A model generated the notes under the pieces. It ran no database searches. It was not told the origin of the DNA and saw only the letters and a program-made list of their open reading frames with translations. Positions 1 through 6,210 of a stretch of 8,332 nucleotides of DNA are shown piece by piece (position 1 is the first letter of the stretch; each line of letters begins with the position of its first letter). A program made the position numbers and the translations under genes. Source of the DNA: DATAYA01 sp036272815 (GTDB lineage: Bacteria; Pseudomonadota; Alphaproteobacteria; Acetobacterales; Acetobacteraceae); the NCBI GenBank assembly GCA_036272815.1, contig DATAYA010000014.1, positions 1-8,332 of the forward strand. Reading direction: 5' to 3'.

Positions 1-60
1 GAGCGAAATCAATCCCCTGCCCCCATGGCACGCATGTTGCTGTCGTCCTGCCAGAGGCTT

Positions 61-81
61 GCCGGCGCCTGATGCGCCGGC
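61..81. other. Leader stem-loop upstream of the PEP-CTERM gene
   Basis: A perfect 8-bp inverted repeat, GCCGGCGC (61-68) and GCGCCGGC (74-81), is separated by the 5-nt loop CTGAT. It ends 7 nt before the AGGAG motif of the PEP-CTERM gene. It could be a 5' untranslated-region structure, or the end of a terminator for a gene that lies outside the window. No T-run follows, so an intrinsic terminator is not well supported. At this GC content such stems also arise by chance. Confidence 0.35.
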
Positions 82-88
82 CCCACGT

Positions 89-94
89 CAGGAG
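89..94 (+). promoter_or_regulatory. Ribosome binding site deciding the PEP-CTERM start
   Basis: CAGGAG at 89-94 lies 9 nt before the ATG at 104. The frame is open back to a TTG at 59 and also has an ATG at 95, but that ATG directly abuts the GGAG and cannot use it. The spacing therefore favours 104, which also places the signal peptide at the extreme N-terminus. Confidence 0.6.
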
Positions 95-103
95 ATGCCA
101 TTC

Positions 104-769
104 ATGTTGCCGAAAATCACCCTTGCCGCCCTGGCCGTCGCCGCCCTCGCGGCCGCCCCCGCCCATGCGAGCCCGGTCCTGCAATTGCAGCTCGCCGAGA
201 CCGGCTATGCGACGCAGACGATCACCGGCTCGGGCGGCATCGCCAGCTTCGGACCGGCCAGCTACGGCTCGTTCTCCGTCATCAGCGGAATCGGCACCGG
301 GGCCCCGCTCGGCAATTCCCCGACCCTGATCGACCTCAGCTCGGTCCAGGTCTCCAGCGCCACCGGCGGCACGCTGACACTTTCGCTCACCGAGACCGGA
401 CTGACCTCGCTCGCGCAGGTGGGCAACAACCCGTTCATGAGCGCGATCGGCGGCACGCTCGGGGAAGGCAACGTGCTCGGCTACAAGACCTACATCGACA
501 CCACCGACGCCGCCTTCGGCACCCAGCAGCTTCTCGCCAATCTCAGCTTCAGCGGCACGATCGCCTTCAGCGGGTCCTCCACCAACGGCGCCAACCTACT
601 CGCCGGGCCGTTTTCGGAGACCGAGGTAATTACCGTCGACGCCATGGCCAACACCACGACCAGCTTCGATGCGCGCATCAGCGACGTGCCGGAGCCGGGC
701 TCGATGGCGCTGCTCGGCGTCGGCCTGCTCGGCTTCGGGCTCACTGCCCGGCGGCGTCGCCAGGGCTGA
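104..769 (+). CDS. PEP-CTERM sorting domain-containing exported protein
   Basis: The product is 221 residues. An N-terminal signal peptide spans about residues 1-22, with a Lys, an Ala/Leu-rich core and a likely cut after Ala-His-Ala. The body is rich in Ser, Thr, Gly and Ala, lacks cysteine and looks beta-rich. The C-terminus carries the tripartite PEP-CTERM signal: VPEPGS at 195-200, a short hydrophobic helix at about 201-213, and an RRRR cluster at 216-219. In this family the tail is recognised by an exosortase at the inner membrane, and the protein is then released to the surface or matrix; that is family knowledge. No catalytic motif is visible in the body, so its own role is unknown. 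No exosortase gene is in the window, as is usual because these proteins are scattered around the genome. The start at 104 is chosen from the AGGAG spacing; the open frame reaches back to a TTG at 59, which would put a charged, proline-rich extension before the signal peptide. Confidence 0.88.
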   Translation: MLPKITLAALAVAALAAAPAHASPVLQLQLAETGYATQTITGSGGIASFGPASYGSFSVISGIGTGAPLGNSPTLIDLSSVQVSSATGGTLTLSLTETGLTSLAQVGNNPFMSAIGGTLGEGNVLGYKTYIDTTDAAFGTQQLLANLSFSGTIAFSGSSTNGANLLAGPFSETEVITVDAMANTTTSFDARISDVPEPGSMALLGVGLLGFGLTARRRRQG

Positions 770-780
770 GAAGCCTCCGG

Positions 781-815
781 GTCGGAGCCGGGCGGCCGCT
801 GGCCCCGGCTCCGAC
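781..815 (+). terminator. Stem-loop after the PEP-CTERM gene, probable terminator
   Basis: A perfect 12-bp inverted repeat, GTCGGAGCCGGG (781-792) and CCCGGCTCCGAC (804-815), with an 11-nt loop starts 11 nt after the stop codon. The stem is strong and its position fits transcription termination or 3'-end protection. No T-run follows in either direction, so it is not a textbook intrinsic terminator. It also lies between two convergent genes and could serve both strands. Confidence 0.55.
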
Positions 816-856
816 GCGCCCGGATTACACCAAATGCCCTATGTTCTTGGCGTTCC

Positions 857-890
857 CGTCATGGCCGGCGAAGGCCGGCCATCCACGACT
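857..890. repeat. Intergenic palindromic repeat of the CGTCATGGCCGG type
   Basis: A perfect 9-bp inverted repeat, ATGGCCGGC (861-869) and GCCGGCCAT (874-882), encloses a GAAG loop and is flanked by CGTC on the left and CCACGACT on the right. This pattern resembles short dispersed palindromes I recall from between genes in alphaproteobacterial genomes; that comparison is from memory and was not searched. Here it lies 24 nt downstream of the minus-strand DUF192 stop and could also form its 3' transcript end. Only one copy is present in the window, so its repeat status is inferred. Confidence 0.5.
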
Positions 891-906
891 GTTCGGGCGG
901 TTGGTA

Positions 907-1413
907 TTACCCCGTCGCCACCGTCCCGAACGGCTGGCCCAGCACCTTGTCCCCCGGCACGATCCCGAGCTTCGCCGTGATCCCGCCCTGCAGCTCCAGC
1001 GTCGCCGTGACCTTCCCGTGGCTGTCGATGATCGCGAGGCTGTGCGGGACCGTGTTCTCCTCGATGTGGCGGATCGTGCCGTCGGCCTCGATGAACACCA
1101 TGTCGAGCGGCACGAGCGTGTTCTTCATCCACATCTCGCTCTCCTGCGGCACCGGCCAGACGAACAGCATCCCGCCATTCGCCGGCACGCTGGTGCGGAA
1201 CATCAGCCCGGTCACCTGCTGCTCCGGCGTGCGCGCCATCTCGACGTCGAACGCATGATGCGTCCCGTCATGCGTGACGATCACCAGCCGCTCCTTCGGC
1301 AGCACCGGCTGTGCCGCGGTTGGCTCCGACTGCGCCTGTGCGGCTTGGGAGAGCGCAAACTGGGCGGCGAACGGGGCCAGGGCCATGGCTGCGATCAGCG
1401 GGCGGCGTCTCAT
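907..1413 (-). CDS. DUF192 family exported protein
   Basis: The product is 168 residues. Residues 1-28 form a signal peptide: an Arg-rich start (MRRR), a hydrophobic Ala/Leu core and a cut probably after Ala-Gln-Ala at 25-27. The rest matches the DUF192 (PF02643) pattern: VEMARTPEQQVTGLMFR at 57-73, GGMLFVWP at 80-87, the diagnostic MWMKNTLVPLD at 94-104, and a closing TATLELQGG at 136-144. The family is small, mostly periplasmic or secreted, and has no established biochemical function. The ATG overlaps the stop of the upstream deacetylase gene (ATGA, 1413-1410), so the two are probably co-transcribed and translationally coupled. An AGGAGAGG ribosome binding site at 1429-1422, inside the deacetylase gene, sits 8 nt before the ATG and fixes this start. 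The frame is open further upstream, but there it overlaps the deacetylase and reads as low-complexity Arg/Ala. Confidence 0.9.
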   Translation of the reverse strand: MRRRPLIAAMALAPFAAQFALSQAAQAQSEPTAAQPVLPKERLVIVTHDGTHHAFDVEMARTPEQQVTGLMFRTSVPANGGMLFVWPVPQESEMWMKNTLVPLDMVFIEADGTIRHIEENTVPHSLAIIDSHGKVTATLELQGGITAKLGIVPGDKVLGQPFGTVATG

Positions 1414-2606
1414 GCGGCAAGCCTCTCCTGCAATGCGAGTGCGGCGAGATGCCGCAGCTCCGCCCGCACCGGCCCTTCGCGGGGCGCGTCGCGCAGCGTC
1501 GTGAACCAGTGCTCGGGCGGATGGCGTCCGGCGGCGCGGTTGTAGGTCAGCGCGCGCAGCACCGCCTCTGCATCCGGCGTCGTCCGCTGCTGGATCGGCA
1601 GCCGGTTCAGCGTCGCCCACACCCCGGCCCAGCACCGCCCGACCGTGTAGGGGTTGTAGCCGCCGCCGCCGGTCACGACTAGCGGCAGCCCGAGATCGCG
1701 CAGCGCCCCTGCCACCTCGAAATGCGCGTTGTTGGACAGCGACAACCGCGCCAGCGGGTCCTCCTCCAGCGCGTCCGCCCCGCATTGCAGCATCACCGCC
1801 TGCGGCCGGTGCGCCGCGATCAGCGGCAGGATCGCGGTGTGCAGGAGGAAGCGCAGTTCAGTGTCGCACAGCCCCTGCGGCACCGGGAAGTTGCGCGCAA
1901 CCCCGCCGGCGCGATCCTCGGCAGCACCGGTATGCGGCCAGCGTCCGGCCTCGTGGACGCTGATCGTCAGCACGCGCGCATCGTCATGGAAGGCGTCCTG
2001 CACGCCGTCGCCGTGATGGGCGTCGATGTCGAGATAGGCGACGCGCTCGAGTCCCGCATCGAGCCAGGCGAGAATGGCGAGCACCGGGTCATTGAGGTAG
2101 CAGAAGCCCGCGGCGCGCGCGGGCCGGCCGTGATGCGTCCCGCCGCCCGGGCAATGCACGATGCGGCCCCCCGGGCCACCTTCCGCCGCGAGCCGCGCCG
2201 CCAGCATCATCCCGCCCGCCGAGGTCATCGGCCGGCGATAGATCTCCGGATAGACCGGGTTGCCCTCGGCGCCGATGCGAAACCGCGCGCGGTCCGCCTC
2301 GCTCACCGCCTGCGCCGTCTCCGCCCGCCGCAGCGCCGCCACGTACTCCGGGTCGTGGAACCGTGCGACGGCGTCCGGGGTCGCCATCGGGGCGACGACG
2401 AACTGCGCGTCCGGCAGCCATCCCATCGCGCGGCAGAGATCGGTGCAGGTCGAAACGCGCGGGATCGCGAGCGGATGCTTCGGTCCGTAGGTGGACCGGC
2501 GATAGACCTCGGAGCCGATATAGATGGGACGAAGGCGCGGATCGGGCGGCACGCGCCCGAATATGGCGGCCGCATGGCGCAGCGTCACCGGCAGCCAGCA
2601 AAACAA
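1410..2606 (-). CDS. Histone deacetylase-family (AcuC-like) zinc amidohydrolase
   Basis: The product is up to 398 residues and matches the arginase/deacetylase fold of class I histone deacetylases and bacterial AcuC. All the expected active-site residues can be placed: the charge-relay pair H158-H159 in GGGTHHG, FCYLND at 168-173, D193, D195 and H197 in YLDIDAHHGDGV (D195 and H197 as zinc ligands), the third zinc ligand D278 in QCGADAL, and the catalytic Tyr317 in GGGGYN. It should therefore be active, removing acetyl or another acyl group from protein lysine or a small amide in the cytoplasm. The substrate is not shown. AcuC in Bacillus acts on acetyl-CoA synthetase, but no acuA, acuB or acs is nearby. 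The start is uncertain: the frame begins at TTG 2606, with a GGAAG about 13 nt upstream. GTG at 2588 and GTG at 2552 are alternatives, and the last would give a 380-residue form closer to the conserved N-terminus RPIYIGSEVYRR. There is no in-frame ATG. It is coupled to the downstream DUF192 gene by an ATGA overlap. Confidence 0.9.
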   Translation of the reverse strand: MFCWLPVTLRHAAAIFGRVPPDPRLRPIYIGSEVYRRSTYGPKHPLAIPRVSTCTDLCRAMGWLPDAQFVVAPMATPDAVARFHDPEYVAALRRAETAQAVSEADRARFRIGAEGNPVYPEIYRRPMTSAGGMMLAARLAAEGGPGGRIVHCPGGGTHHGRPARAAGFCYLNDPVLAILAWLDAGLERVAYLDIDAHHGDGVQDAFHDDARVLTISVHEAGRWPHTGAAEDRAGGVARNFPVPQGLCDTELRFLLHTAILPLIAAHRPQAVMLQCGADALEEDPLARLSLSNNAHFEVAGALRDLGLPLVVTGGGGYNPYTVGRCWAGVWATLNRLPIQQRTTPDAEAVLRALTYNRAAGRHPPEHWFTTLRDAPREGPVRAELRHLAALALQERLAA

Positions 2607-2692
2607 CCGCGGCGATCACTTCCGAAATAGTGCGCCTTGTGCGTCGAACCGAAGCCGGTGCTCGCCTGTTGATGCCGTGACTGCCACAACTT

Positions 2693-2698
2693 GGAGGA
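2693..2698 (+). promoter_or_regulatory. Strong ribosome binding site of the small secreted protein gene
   Basis: GGAGGA lies 5 nt before the ATG at 2704. It is among the best Shine-Dalgarno matches in the window and supports this short, low-complexity frame as a real, well-translated gene. The 97-nt gap between the divergent starts (2607-2703) should hold the promoters of both directions. I could not identify convincing -35/-10 pairs in it. Confidence 0.7.
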
Positions 2699-2703
2699 TA
2701 GTG

Positions 2704-3024
2704 ATGAAGGGTTTGATGATGTCGGCCGGCGCGGCGGTATTGGCGCTCTCGTTCGCGCTTCCGGCGCTGGCGCAGACGCCCAGCAACGGGGACGGCACGA
2801 CGAATACCACCACCTTGCCGGGCTCGAACTCGGCCACCGCGGGCATGACGACGAAGGGCACGGGCGGCAGCGGGCCGGGCATGACGTCGACAACCCACGG
2901 CGCCGGTGCCGCGATCGGCTCCGGCAGCGCCGGCTCGAGCACCTCGAGCGGCGGCGCCGGCTCGGGTGGCACCAGCGCCGGCGGCATGGGCACCGGGTCG
3001 GGTGCAGGCGGGCCGTCGCACTGA
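2704..3024 (+). CDS. Small secreted Gly/Ser/Thr/Ala-rich hypothetical protein
   Basis: The product is 106 residues of no family I recognise. Residues 1-23 form a clear signal peptide (MKGLMMSAGAAVLALSFALP, then ALA|Q as the likely cut). The mature 83 residues are almost entirely Gly, Ser, Thr and Ala, with short motifs such as TTNTTTLPGSNS and many SGG or GSG steps. They contain no Cys, almost no charge and no hydrophobic core, so they are probably disordered in the periplasm or outside the cell. A strong GGAGGA site supports the start. The gene is monocistronic, flanked by a divergent promoter region and a downstream hairpin. The last codons and the stop lie in a 17-nt tandem duplication. 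It could be an envelope-associated linker-like or stress-induced exported protein, but that is speculation. The frame is distinguished from GC-driven shadow frames by its signal peptide and ribosome binding site. Confidence 0.75.
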   Translation: MKGLMMSAGAAVLALSFALPALAQTPSNGDGTTNTTTLPGSNSATAGMTTKGTGGSGPGMTSTTHGAGAAIGSGSAGSSTSSGGAGSGGTSAGGMGTGSGAGGPSH

Positions 3025-3048
3025 CGCTGGCATCGCACTGACGCTGGC
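3016..3048. repeat. 17-nt-period tandem duplication over a stop codon
   Basis: TCGCACTGACGCTGGC occurs at 3016-3031 and again, identically, at 3033-3048, separated by one A. The first copy contains the codons for the final Ser-His and the TGA of the small secreted protein; the second lies in the 3' untranslated region. The period is not a multiple of three. Perfect identity suggests a recent slippage or duplication event. Confidence 0.85.
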
Positions 3049-3066
3049 CCATCCGGCGATATGGCG

Positions 3067-3100
3067 AGGGGTTCCGGCCGAACGGCCGGGCCCCTTGGTT
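3067..3100 (+). terminator. Probable intrinsic terminator between the small secreted protein gene and coxG
   Basis: The structure is AGGGG (3067-3071), TT, CCGGCCG (3074-3080), AA, CGGCCGG (3083-3089), G, CCCCT (3091-3095). This gives a 7-bp perfect inner stem and a 5-bp outer stem around a small internal loop, followed by the short T-rich TTGGTT. It starts 42 nt after the stop of the secreted protein gene and about 55 nt before coxG. It probably separates that gene from the cox operon. Confidence 0.6.
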
Positions 3101-3154
3101 GCACCGCAGCGACCGCGCCACTAACGTCCCGCCGCTCATTGGAGACGGTGACGG

Positions 3155-3763
3155 ATGGACATGACGGGCGAGCGGCGCATTCCCGCGCCGCGCCAGAAGG
3201 TGTGGGACGCGCTCAACGATCCGGATGTGCTGCGTGTCGCGATCCCGGGCTGCCAAAGCCTGGAGAAACTGTCCGATACCGAGATGAAGGCTACCGCCGC
3301 GGTCAAGATCGGCCCGATCGCGGCGCGCTTTGCCGGGCTTGTCCACCTCGCGGACCTCGATCCGCCGAACAGTTACCGGATCAACGGCGAGGGGCAGGGC
3401 GGCGTCGCCGGGTTCGCCAAGGGCGGTGCCGAGGTGCATCTCGCCGACGATGGTGATTTCACCCTGTTGCGCTACGCGGTCAACGCCCAGGTCGGGGGCA
3501 AGATCGCCCAGCTCGGGGCGCGGCTGATCGACGCCAGCGCCAAGCAGATGGCGGACAACTTCTTCGACCGGTTCTCCGCCGAGGTCGCCGGACCCGAAGA
3601 GGTCGGCGCCGAGAGCCCCGTGGTGCTCGCCGCCACACCGGCAGCCACACCCTCGATGCTGGCGATGATCCCGAAGGAGCCCGGCGGCTTCCCGATCGTC
3701 GCCTGGGTCGGCACGATCATCTGGCTGTTGATCTTCTTTATGATCATCAGCGCCTATATCTGA
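3155..3763 (+). CDS. coxG: CoxG family protein (CO dehydrogenase subunit G, membrane-anchoring SRPBCC protein)
   Basis: The product is 202 residues. Residues 1 to about 145 match the SRPBCC/CoxG domain: IPAPRQKVWDALNDPDVL at 9-26, IPGCQSLEKL at 30-39, KIGPIAARFAG at 51-61, the conserved YRINGEGQGGVAGFAKGGA at 74-92, and a C-terminal amphipathic helix IDASAKQMADNFFDRF at 125-140. A Pro/Ala linker follows, then one transmembrane helix at about 179-200 at the very C-terminus. In carboxydotrophs CoxG is needed to attach CO dehydrogenase to the cytoplasmic membrane, and a hydrophobic-ligand (quinone-binding) role has been reported for mycobacterial CoxG. Here the domain would face the cytoplasm from a tail anchor. 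It is the first gene of the operon, with GGAG 10 nt before the ATG; coxD begins 4 nt after its stop. CoxG homologues also accompany molybdenum hydroxylases that do not oxidise CO, so the partner enzyme is not fixed by this gene. Confidence 0.92.
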   Translation: MDMTGERRIPAPRQKVWDALNDPDVLRVAIPGCQSLEKLSDTEMKATAAVKIGPIAARFAGLVHLADLDPPNSYRINGEGQGGVAGFAKGGAEVHLADDGDFTLLRYAVNAQVGGKIAQLGARLIDASAKQMADNFFDRFSAEVAGPEEVGAESPVVLAATPAATPSMLAMIPKEPGGFPIVAWVGTIIWLLIFFMIISAYI

Positions 3764-3767
3764 AGGC

Positions 3768-4673
3768 ATGCGCACCCTTCCCGCCTCCGTCGCCGAGACC
3801 GCCGCCCTCCTTTCCGATCATGGCTACATCGCCGACGCGGACCTCGCGACCGCGGTGCATCTGGCGCTCGCGATGGGCCGGCCGCTGTTCCTGGAGGGCG
3901 AGCCGGGCACCGGCAAGACCGAGATCGCCAAGGTGCTCTCCGCCGGGCTCGGACGGCGGCTGGTCCGGCTGCAATGCTACGACGGGCTCGACCTGTCGGC
4001 GGCGGCCTACGAATGGGACCACGCGCGGCAGCTCATGGCGATCCGGCTCGCCGAGGCGTCCGGCAGCACCGACCGCGCCACCCTCGCCTCCGACATCTAC
4101 GGCCGCGAGTTCCTCCGTCCGCGCCCGCTGCTCTCCGCGATCGACCCCGACCAGCCGCCCGCGGTGCTGCTGATCGATGAACTCGACCGCGCCGACGAGC
4201 CCTTCGAGGCTTTTCTCCTCGAACTGCTGGCCGACTTCCAGATCACCGTCCCCGAATACGGCACGATCCGCGCAAGCACGCCGCCGGTGGTCGTCATCAC
4301 CTCGAACCGCACCCGCGAGGTCCACGACGCGATCCGCCGCCGCTGTCTATACCAGTGGGTGGACTACCCGGACGGGGCCCGGGAGCGGGCGATCCTCGCC
4401 GCCCGGGCGCCGGGCGTGCCGGGACGGCTCTCGGCGCAGGTCGTGGAATTCGTGCAGCGGCTGCGCGGGGAGGAGCTGTTCAAGCTCCCCGGTGTGGCCG
4501 AGACGATCGACTGGGCGAACGCGCTGCGGGCGCTCGACGCGCGCGAGCTGACGCCCGGCCTCGTCAACGAGACGCTCGGGGTGCTGCTCAAGTATCAGGA
4601 CGACATCGCCCGCCTCCGCGGCGAGCAGGCGGCCAGGCTGCTGGCCGAGACGACGCAAGCCGCCGCCGCATGA
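3768..4673 (+). CDS. coxD: MoxR-type AAA+ ATPase, CoxD
   Basis: The product is 301 residues. The Walker A motif GEPGTGKT is at 44-51, Walker B LLIDELDRAD at 134-143, sensor 1 ITSNRTREV at 177-185, and the arginine-rich IRRRCLYQWVDYPD at 189-202 is typical of the MoxR group. A C-terminal helical lid follows at about 220-290. In Afipia (Oligotropha) carboxidovorans, CoxD is the ATPase chaperone that matures the active site of CO dehydrogenase, helping introduce sulfur and copper at the molybdenum centre, and it works with the VWA protein CoxE. Both partners are adjacent here, which supports the assignment. The ATG lies 4 nt after the coxG stop with GAAGG almost abutting it, so translation is probably coupled to coxG. 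The stop overlaps the start of coxE (ATGA). The length and N-terminus (LPASVAETAALL) fit the family. A role for a related molybdenum hydroxylase rather than CO dehydrogenase remains possible. Confidence 0.92.
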   Translation: MRTLPASVAETAALLSDHGYIADADLATAVHLALAMGRPLFLEGEPGTGKTEIAKVLSAGLGRRLVRLQCYDGLDLSAAAYEWDHARQLMAIRLAEASGSTDRATLASDIYGREFLRPRPLLSAIDPDQPPAVLLIDELDRADEPFEAFLLELLADFQITVPEYGTIRASTPPVVVITSNRTREVHDAIRRRCLYQWVDYPDGARERAILAARAPGVPGRLSAQVVEFVQRLRGEELFKLPGVAETIDWANALRALDARELTPGLVNETLGVLLKYQDDIARLRGEQAARLLAETTQAAAA

Positions 4674-5881
4674 GCGAGGCGCCGGGCGCGCTTGCGGCCA
4701 ACGTCATGCAGTTCGCCCGGATGCTGCGCCGCGCCGGGCTGCCCGTCGGACCCACCGAGACGATCGCCGGCCAGGACGCGCTGACCGTGATCGACCTCGG
4801 CCAGCGCGAGGAGATGCGCTCCGCCCTGCGCGCGGTGATGACGCACCGGCACGAGCACCGGGAGGTGTTCGACCACGCCTTCGCGCTGTTCTGGCGCGAT
4901 CCCGCCGCCGCCCAGCAGGAGGCGGTGATGGCGCTGATGGACGGACAGAAGCAAGCGGCCGACCGGAGGCCGCCGCCGGCCAGCCGCCGTGTCGCCGAGG
5001 CGATGGCGCCCGCCCGCCCCGCCCGGCCGCAGGACCGGGAGACGCCGCCGCCGCCCGACCTCGACATGACGCTCACCGTCAGCGAGCGGGAGCGCCTGTC
5101 GCAACTGGATTTTGAGGCGATGGCGGCCGCCGACATCGCCCGCGCGAAGTCGGAAATCCGGGCGTTGCGCCTGCCGCTCGACATGCGCCGCACCCGCCGC
5201 CGCAGGCCCGACGAGACCGGACCGTTCACCGACCTGCGCGCCACGATCCGCGGCAGCCTCCGTCAGGGCGGCGAGGTGCTGCGGATCAGCCGCAGCGAGC
5301 GCACCGAGCGGCCGCCGCCGCTGGTGGTGCTGTGCGACATCTCCGGCTCGATGGCGCGCTACGCGCAGGTGCTGCTGCATTTCCTGCACGCCGTCGCCAA
5401 CGATCGCGAGCGCGTTCATGTTTTCCTGTTCGGCACCCGCCTGACCAACATCACCCGCGCCCTGAAGCACCGCGATCCCGAGGTCGCGTTCCAGATGGTC
5501 GCCCACCTGGTCCCGGACTGGTCGGGCGGCACCCGCATCGGCGAGGCTTTGGAGACGTTCAACCGGCGCTGGGCGCGGCGGGTGCTGGCGCAGGGGGCGG
5601 TGGTGCTGCTGGTCACCGACGGGCTGGACCGGGAGGGCGCACGCGGTCTCGCCGAGAACATGGACCGGCTGCATCGCTCCTGCGCACGGCTGATCTGGCT
5701 CAATCCGCTGTTGCGCTGGGACGGATTCGAGCCGAAGTCGCAGGGCGTCCGCGCGATGCTGCCGCATGTCGACGAGTTCCGTCCGGTTCACAACCTCGCC
5801 AGCCTGCGGTCGCTGATTGCGGCTCTCTCGCGTCCCGCGCCACCGCGCGGCGGCGCCGATCCATGGAGGATGGCAGCATGA
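4670..5881 (+). CDS. coxE: VWA domain-containing protein, CoxE
   Basis: The product is 403 residues. The N-terminal part (1-90) is helical (FARMLRRAGLPVGPTET at 15-31, the usual CoxE opening). A disordered Pro/Arg/Ala-rich linker at about 95-131 follows, then a charged helical stretch with MRRTRRRRPDETG at 172-184, then a C-terminal von Willebrand factor A domain from about 215. Its metal-ion-dependent adhesion site is intact: DISGS at 223-227, T288 in GGTRIGEAL and D317 in TDGLD. VWA proteins of this type pair with MoxR ATPases as substrate adaptors; CoxE is the partner of CoxD in maturing CO dehydrogenase. The ATG lies in the coxD stop (ATGA) with no clear ribosome binding site, so translational coupling is likely. 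The stop overlaps the start of the next gene in the same way. The frame is open 105 codons further upstream, but that stretch is antisense-like shadow inside coxD. Confidence 0.92.
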   Translation: MSEAPGALAANVMQFARMLRRAGLPVGPTETIAGQDALTVIDLGQREEMRSALRAVMTHRHEHREVFDHAFALFWRDPAAAQQEAVMALMDGQKQAADRRPPPASRRVAEAMAPARPARPQDRETPPPPDLDMTLTVSERERLSQLDFEAMAAADIARAKSEIRALRLPLDMRRTRRRRPDETGPFTDLRATIRGSLRQGGEVLRISRSERTERPPPLVVLCDISGSMARYAQVLLHFLHAVANDRERVHVFLFGTRLTNITRALKHRDPEVAFQMVAHLVPDWSGGTRIGEALETFNRRWARRVLAQGAVVLLVTDGLDREGARGLAENMDRLHRSCARLIWLNPLLRWDGFEPKSQGVRAMLPHVDEFRPVHNLASLRSLIAALSRPAPPRGGADPWRMAA

Positions 5882-6210
5882 GTGTTTTTCCGGTCGAGGC
5901 CGAGGACGTGCTTTCCGTGGCCGGCGCGTGGCGCGCGGCGGGCGAGGACGTCGCCCTGGCAACCGTCACCGAAACCTGGGGCAGCAGCCCGCGTCCGGCC
6001 GGCAGCCAGATGGCGGTCACCGCCTCGGGGCGGATGGCGGGCTCGGTGTCCGGCGGCTGCATCGAAGGTGCGGTCGCCGATGCCGCGCAGGAGACGATCC
6101 GCACCGGCTCGCCCCGGCTGCTCGATTTCGGCGTCTCCAACGAGCGCGCCTGGGAGGTCGGGCTCGCCTGCGGCGGAAAGGTGAAGGTGTTCGTGGAAAA
6201 GCTGGCGTGA
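5878..6210 (+). CDS. XdhC/CoxI N-terminal domain protein (CoxF-like, first part)
   Basis: The product is 110 residues and consists only of the XdhC_CoxI domain: VALATVTETWGSSPRPAGSQ at 25-44, GSVSGGCIEGAV at 55-66, and a C-terminal GLACGGKVKV at 95-104. The two cysteines C61 and C98 sit in the positions usual for the family. XdhC-type factors bind the molybdenum cofactor and help its sulfuration and insertion into xanthine-dehydrogenase-like enzymes; CoxF/CoxI are the CO dehydrogenase versions. In most XdhC proteins this domain is fused to a Rossmann domain, which here is encoded by the next gene. GGAGGA at 5865-5870 lies 7 nt before the ATG at 5878 and decides this start. An in-frame ATG at 5863 is too close to, and partly upstream of, that site. 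Both ends overlap neighbours (ATGA with coxE, GTGA with the next gene), implying one translational unit. Confidence 0.9.
   Translation: MSVFPVEAEDVLSVAGAWRAAGEDVALATVTETWGSSPRPAGSQMAVTASGRMAGSVSGGCIEGAVADAAQETIRTGSPRLLDFGVSNERAWEVGLACGGKVKVFVEKLA

Noticed and set aside
25..72. 15-codon leader ORF (MARMLLSSCQRLAGA) before the PEP-CTERM gene
   Set aside because: There is no ribosome binding site before the ATG, and no repeated regulatory codons or attenuator-like alternative pairing. Its stop falls in the loop of the hairpin, which is not enough to support it.
2607..2703. Sigma-70-like promoter elements in the divergent gap
   Set aside because: TTGTGC near 2637 was considered as a -35, but no reasonable -10 lies at the right distance. 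I could not support a promoter call.
2089..3033. 314-codon minus-strand frame through the deacetylase and the small secreted protein
   Set aside because: It overlaps the well-supported deacetylase in another frame and spans the divergent intergenic region. The translation is Arg/Ala/Gly repeats.
2585..3775. 396-codon minus-strand frame opposite coxG and the small secreted protein
   Set aside because: It crosses a probable terminator and a complete CoxG gene in antisense, and contains long Arg/Ser/Cys-rich stretches typical of shadow translation.
4595..5962. 455-codon minus-strand open frame opposite coxE
   Set aside because: Composition is Arg/Ala/His/Gln-rich and motif-free, and it is antisense to a complete VWA protein with an intact metal-binding site.
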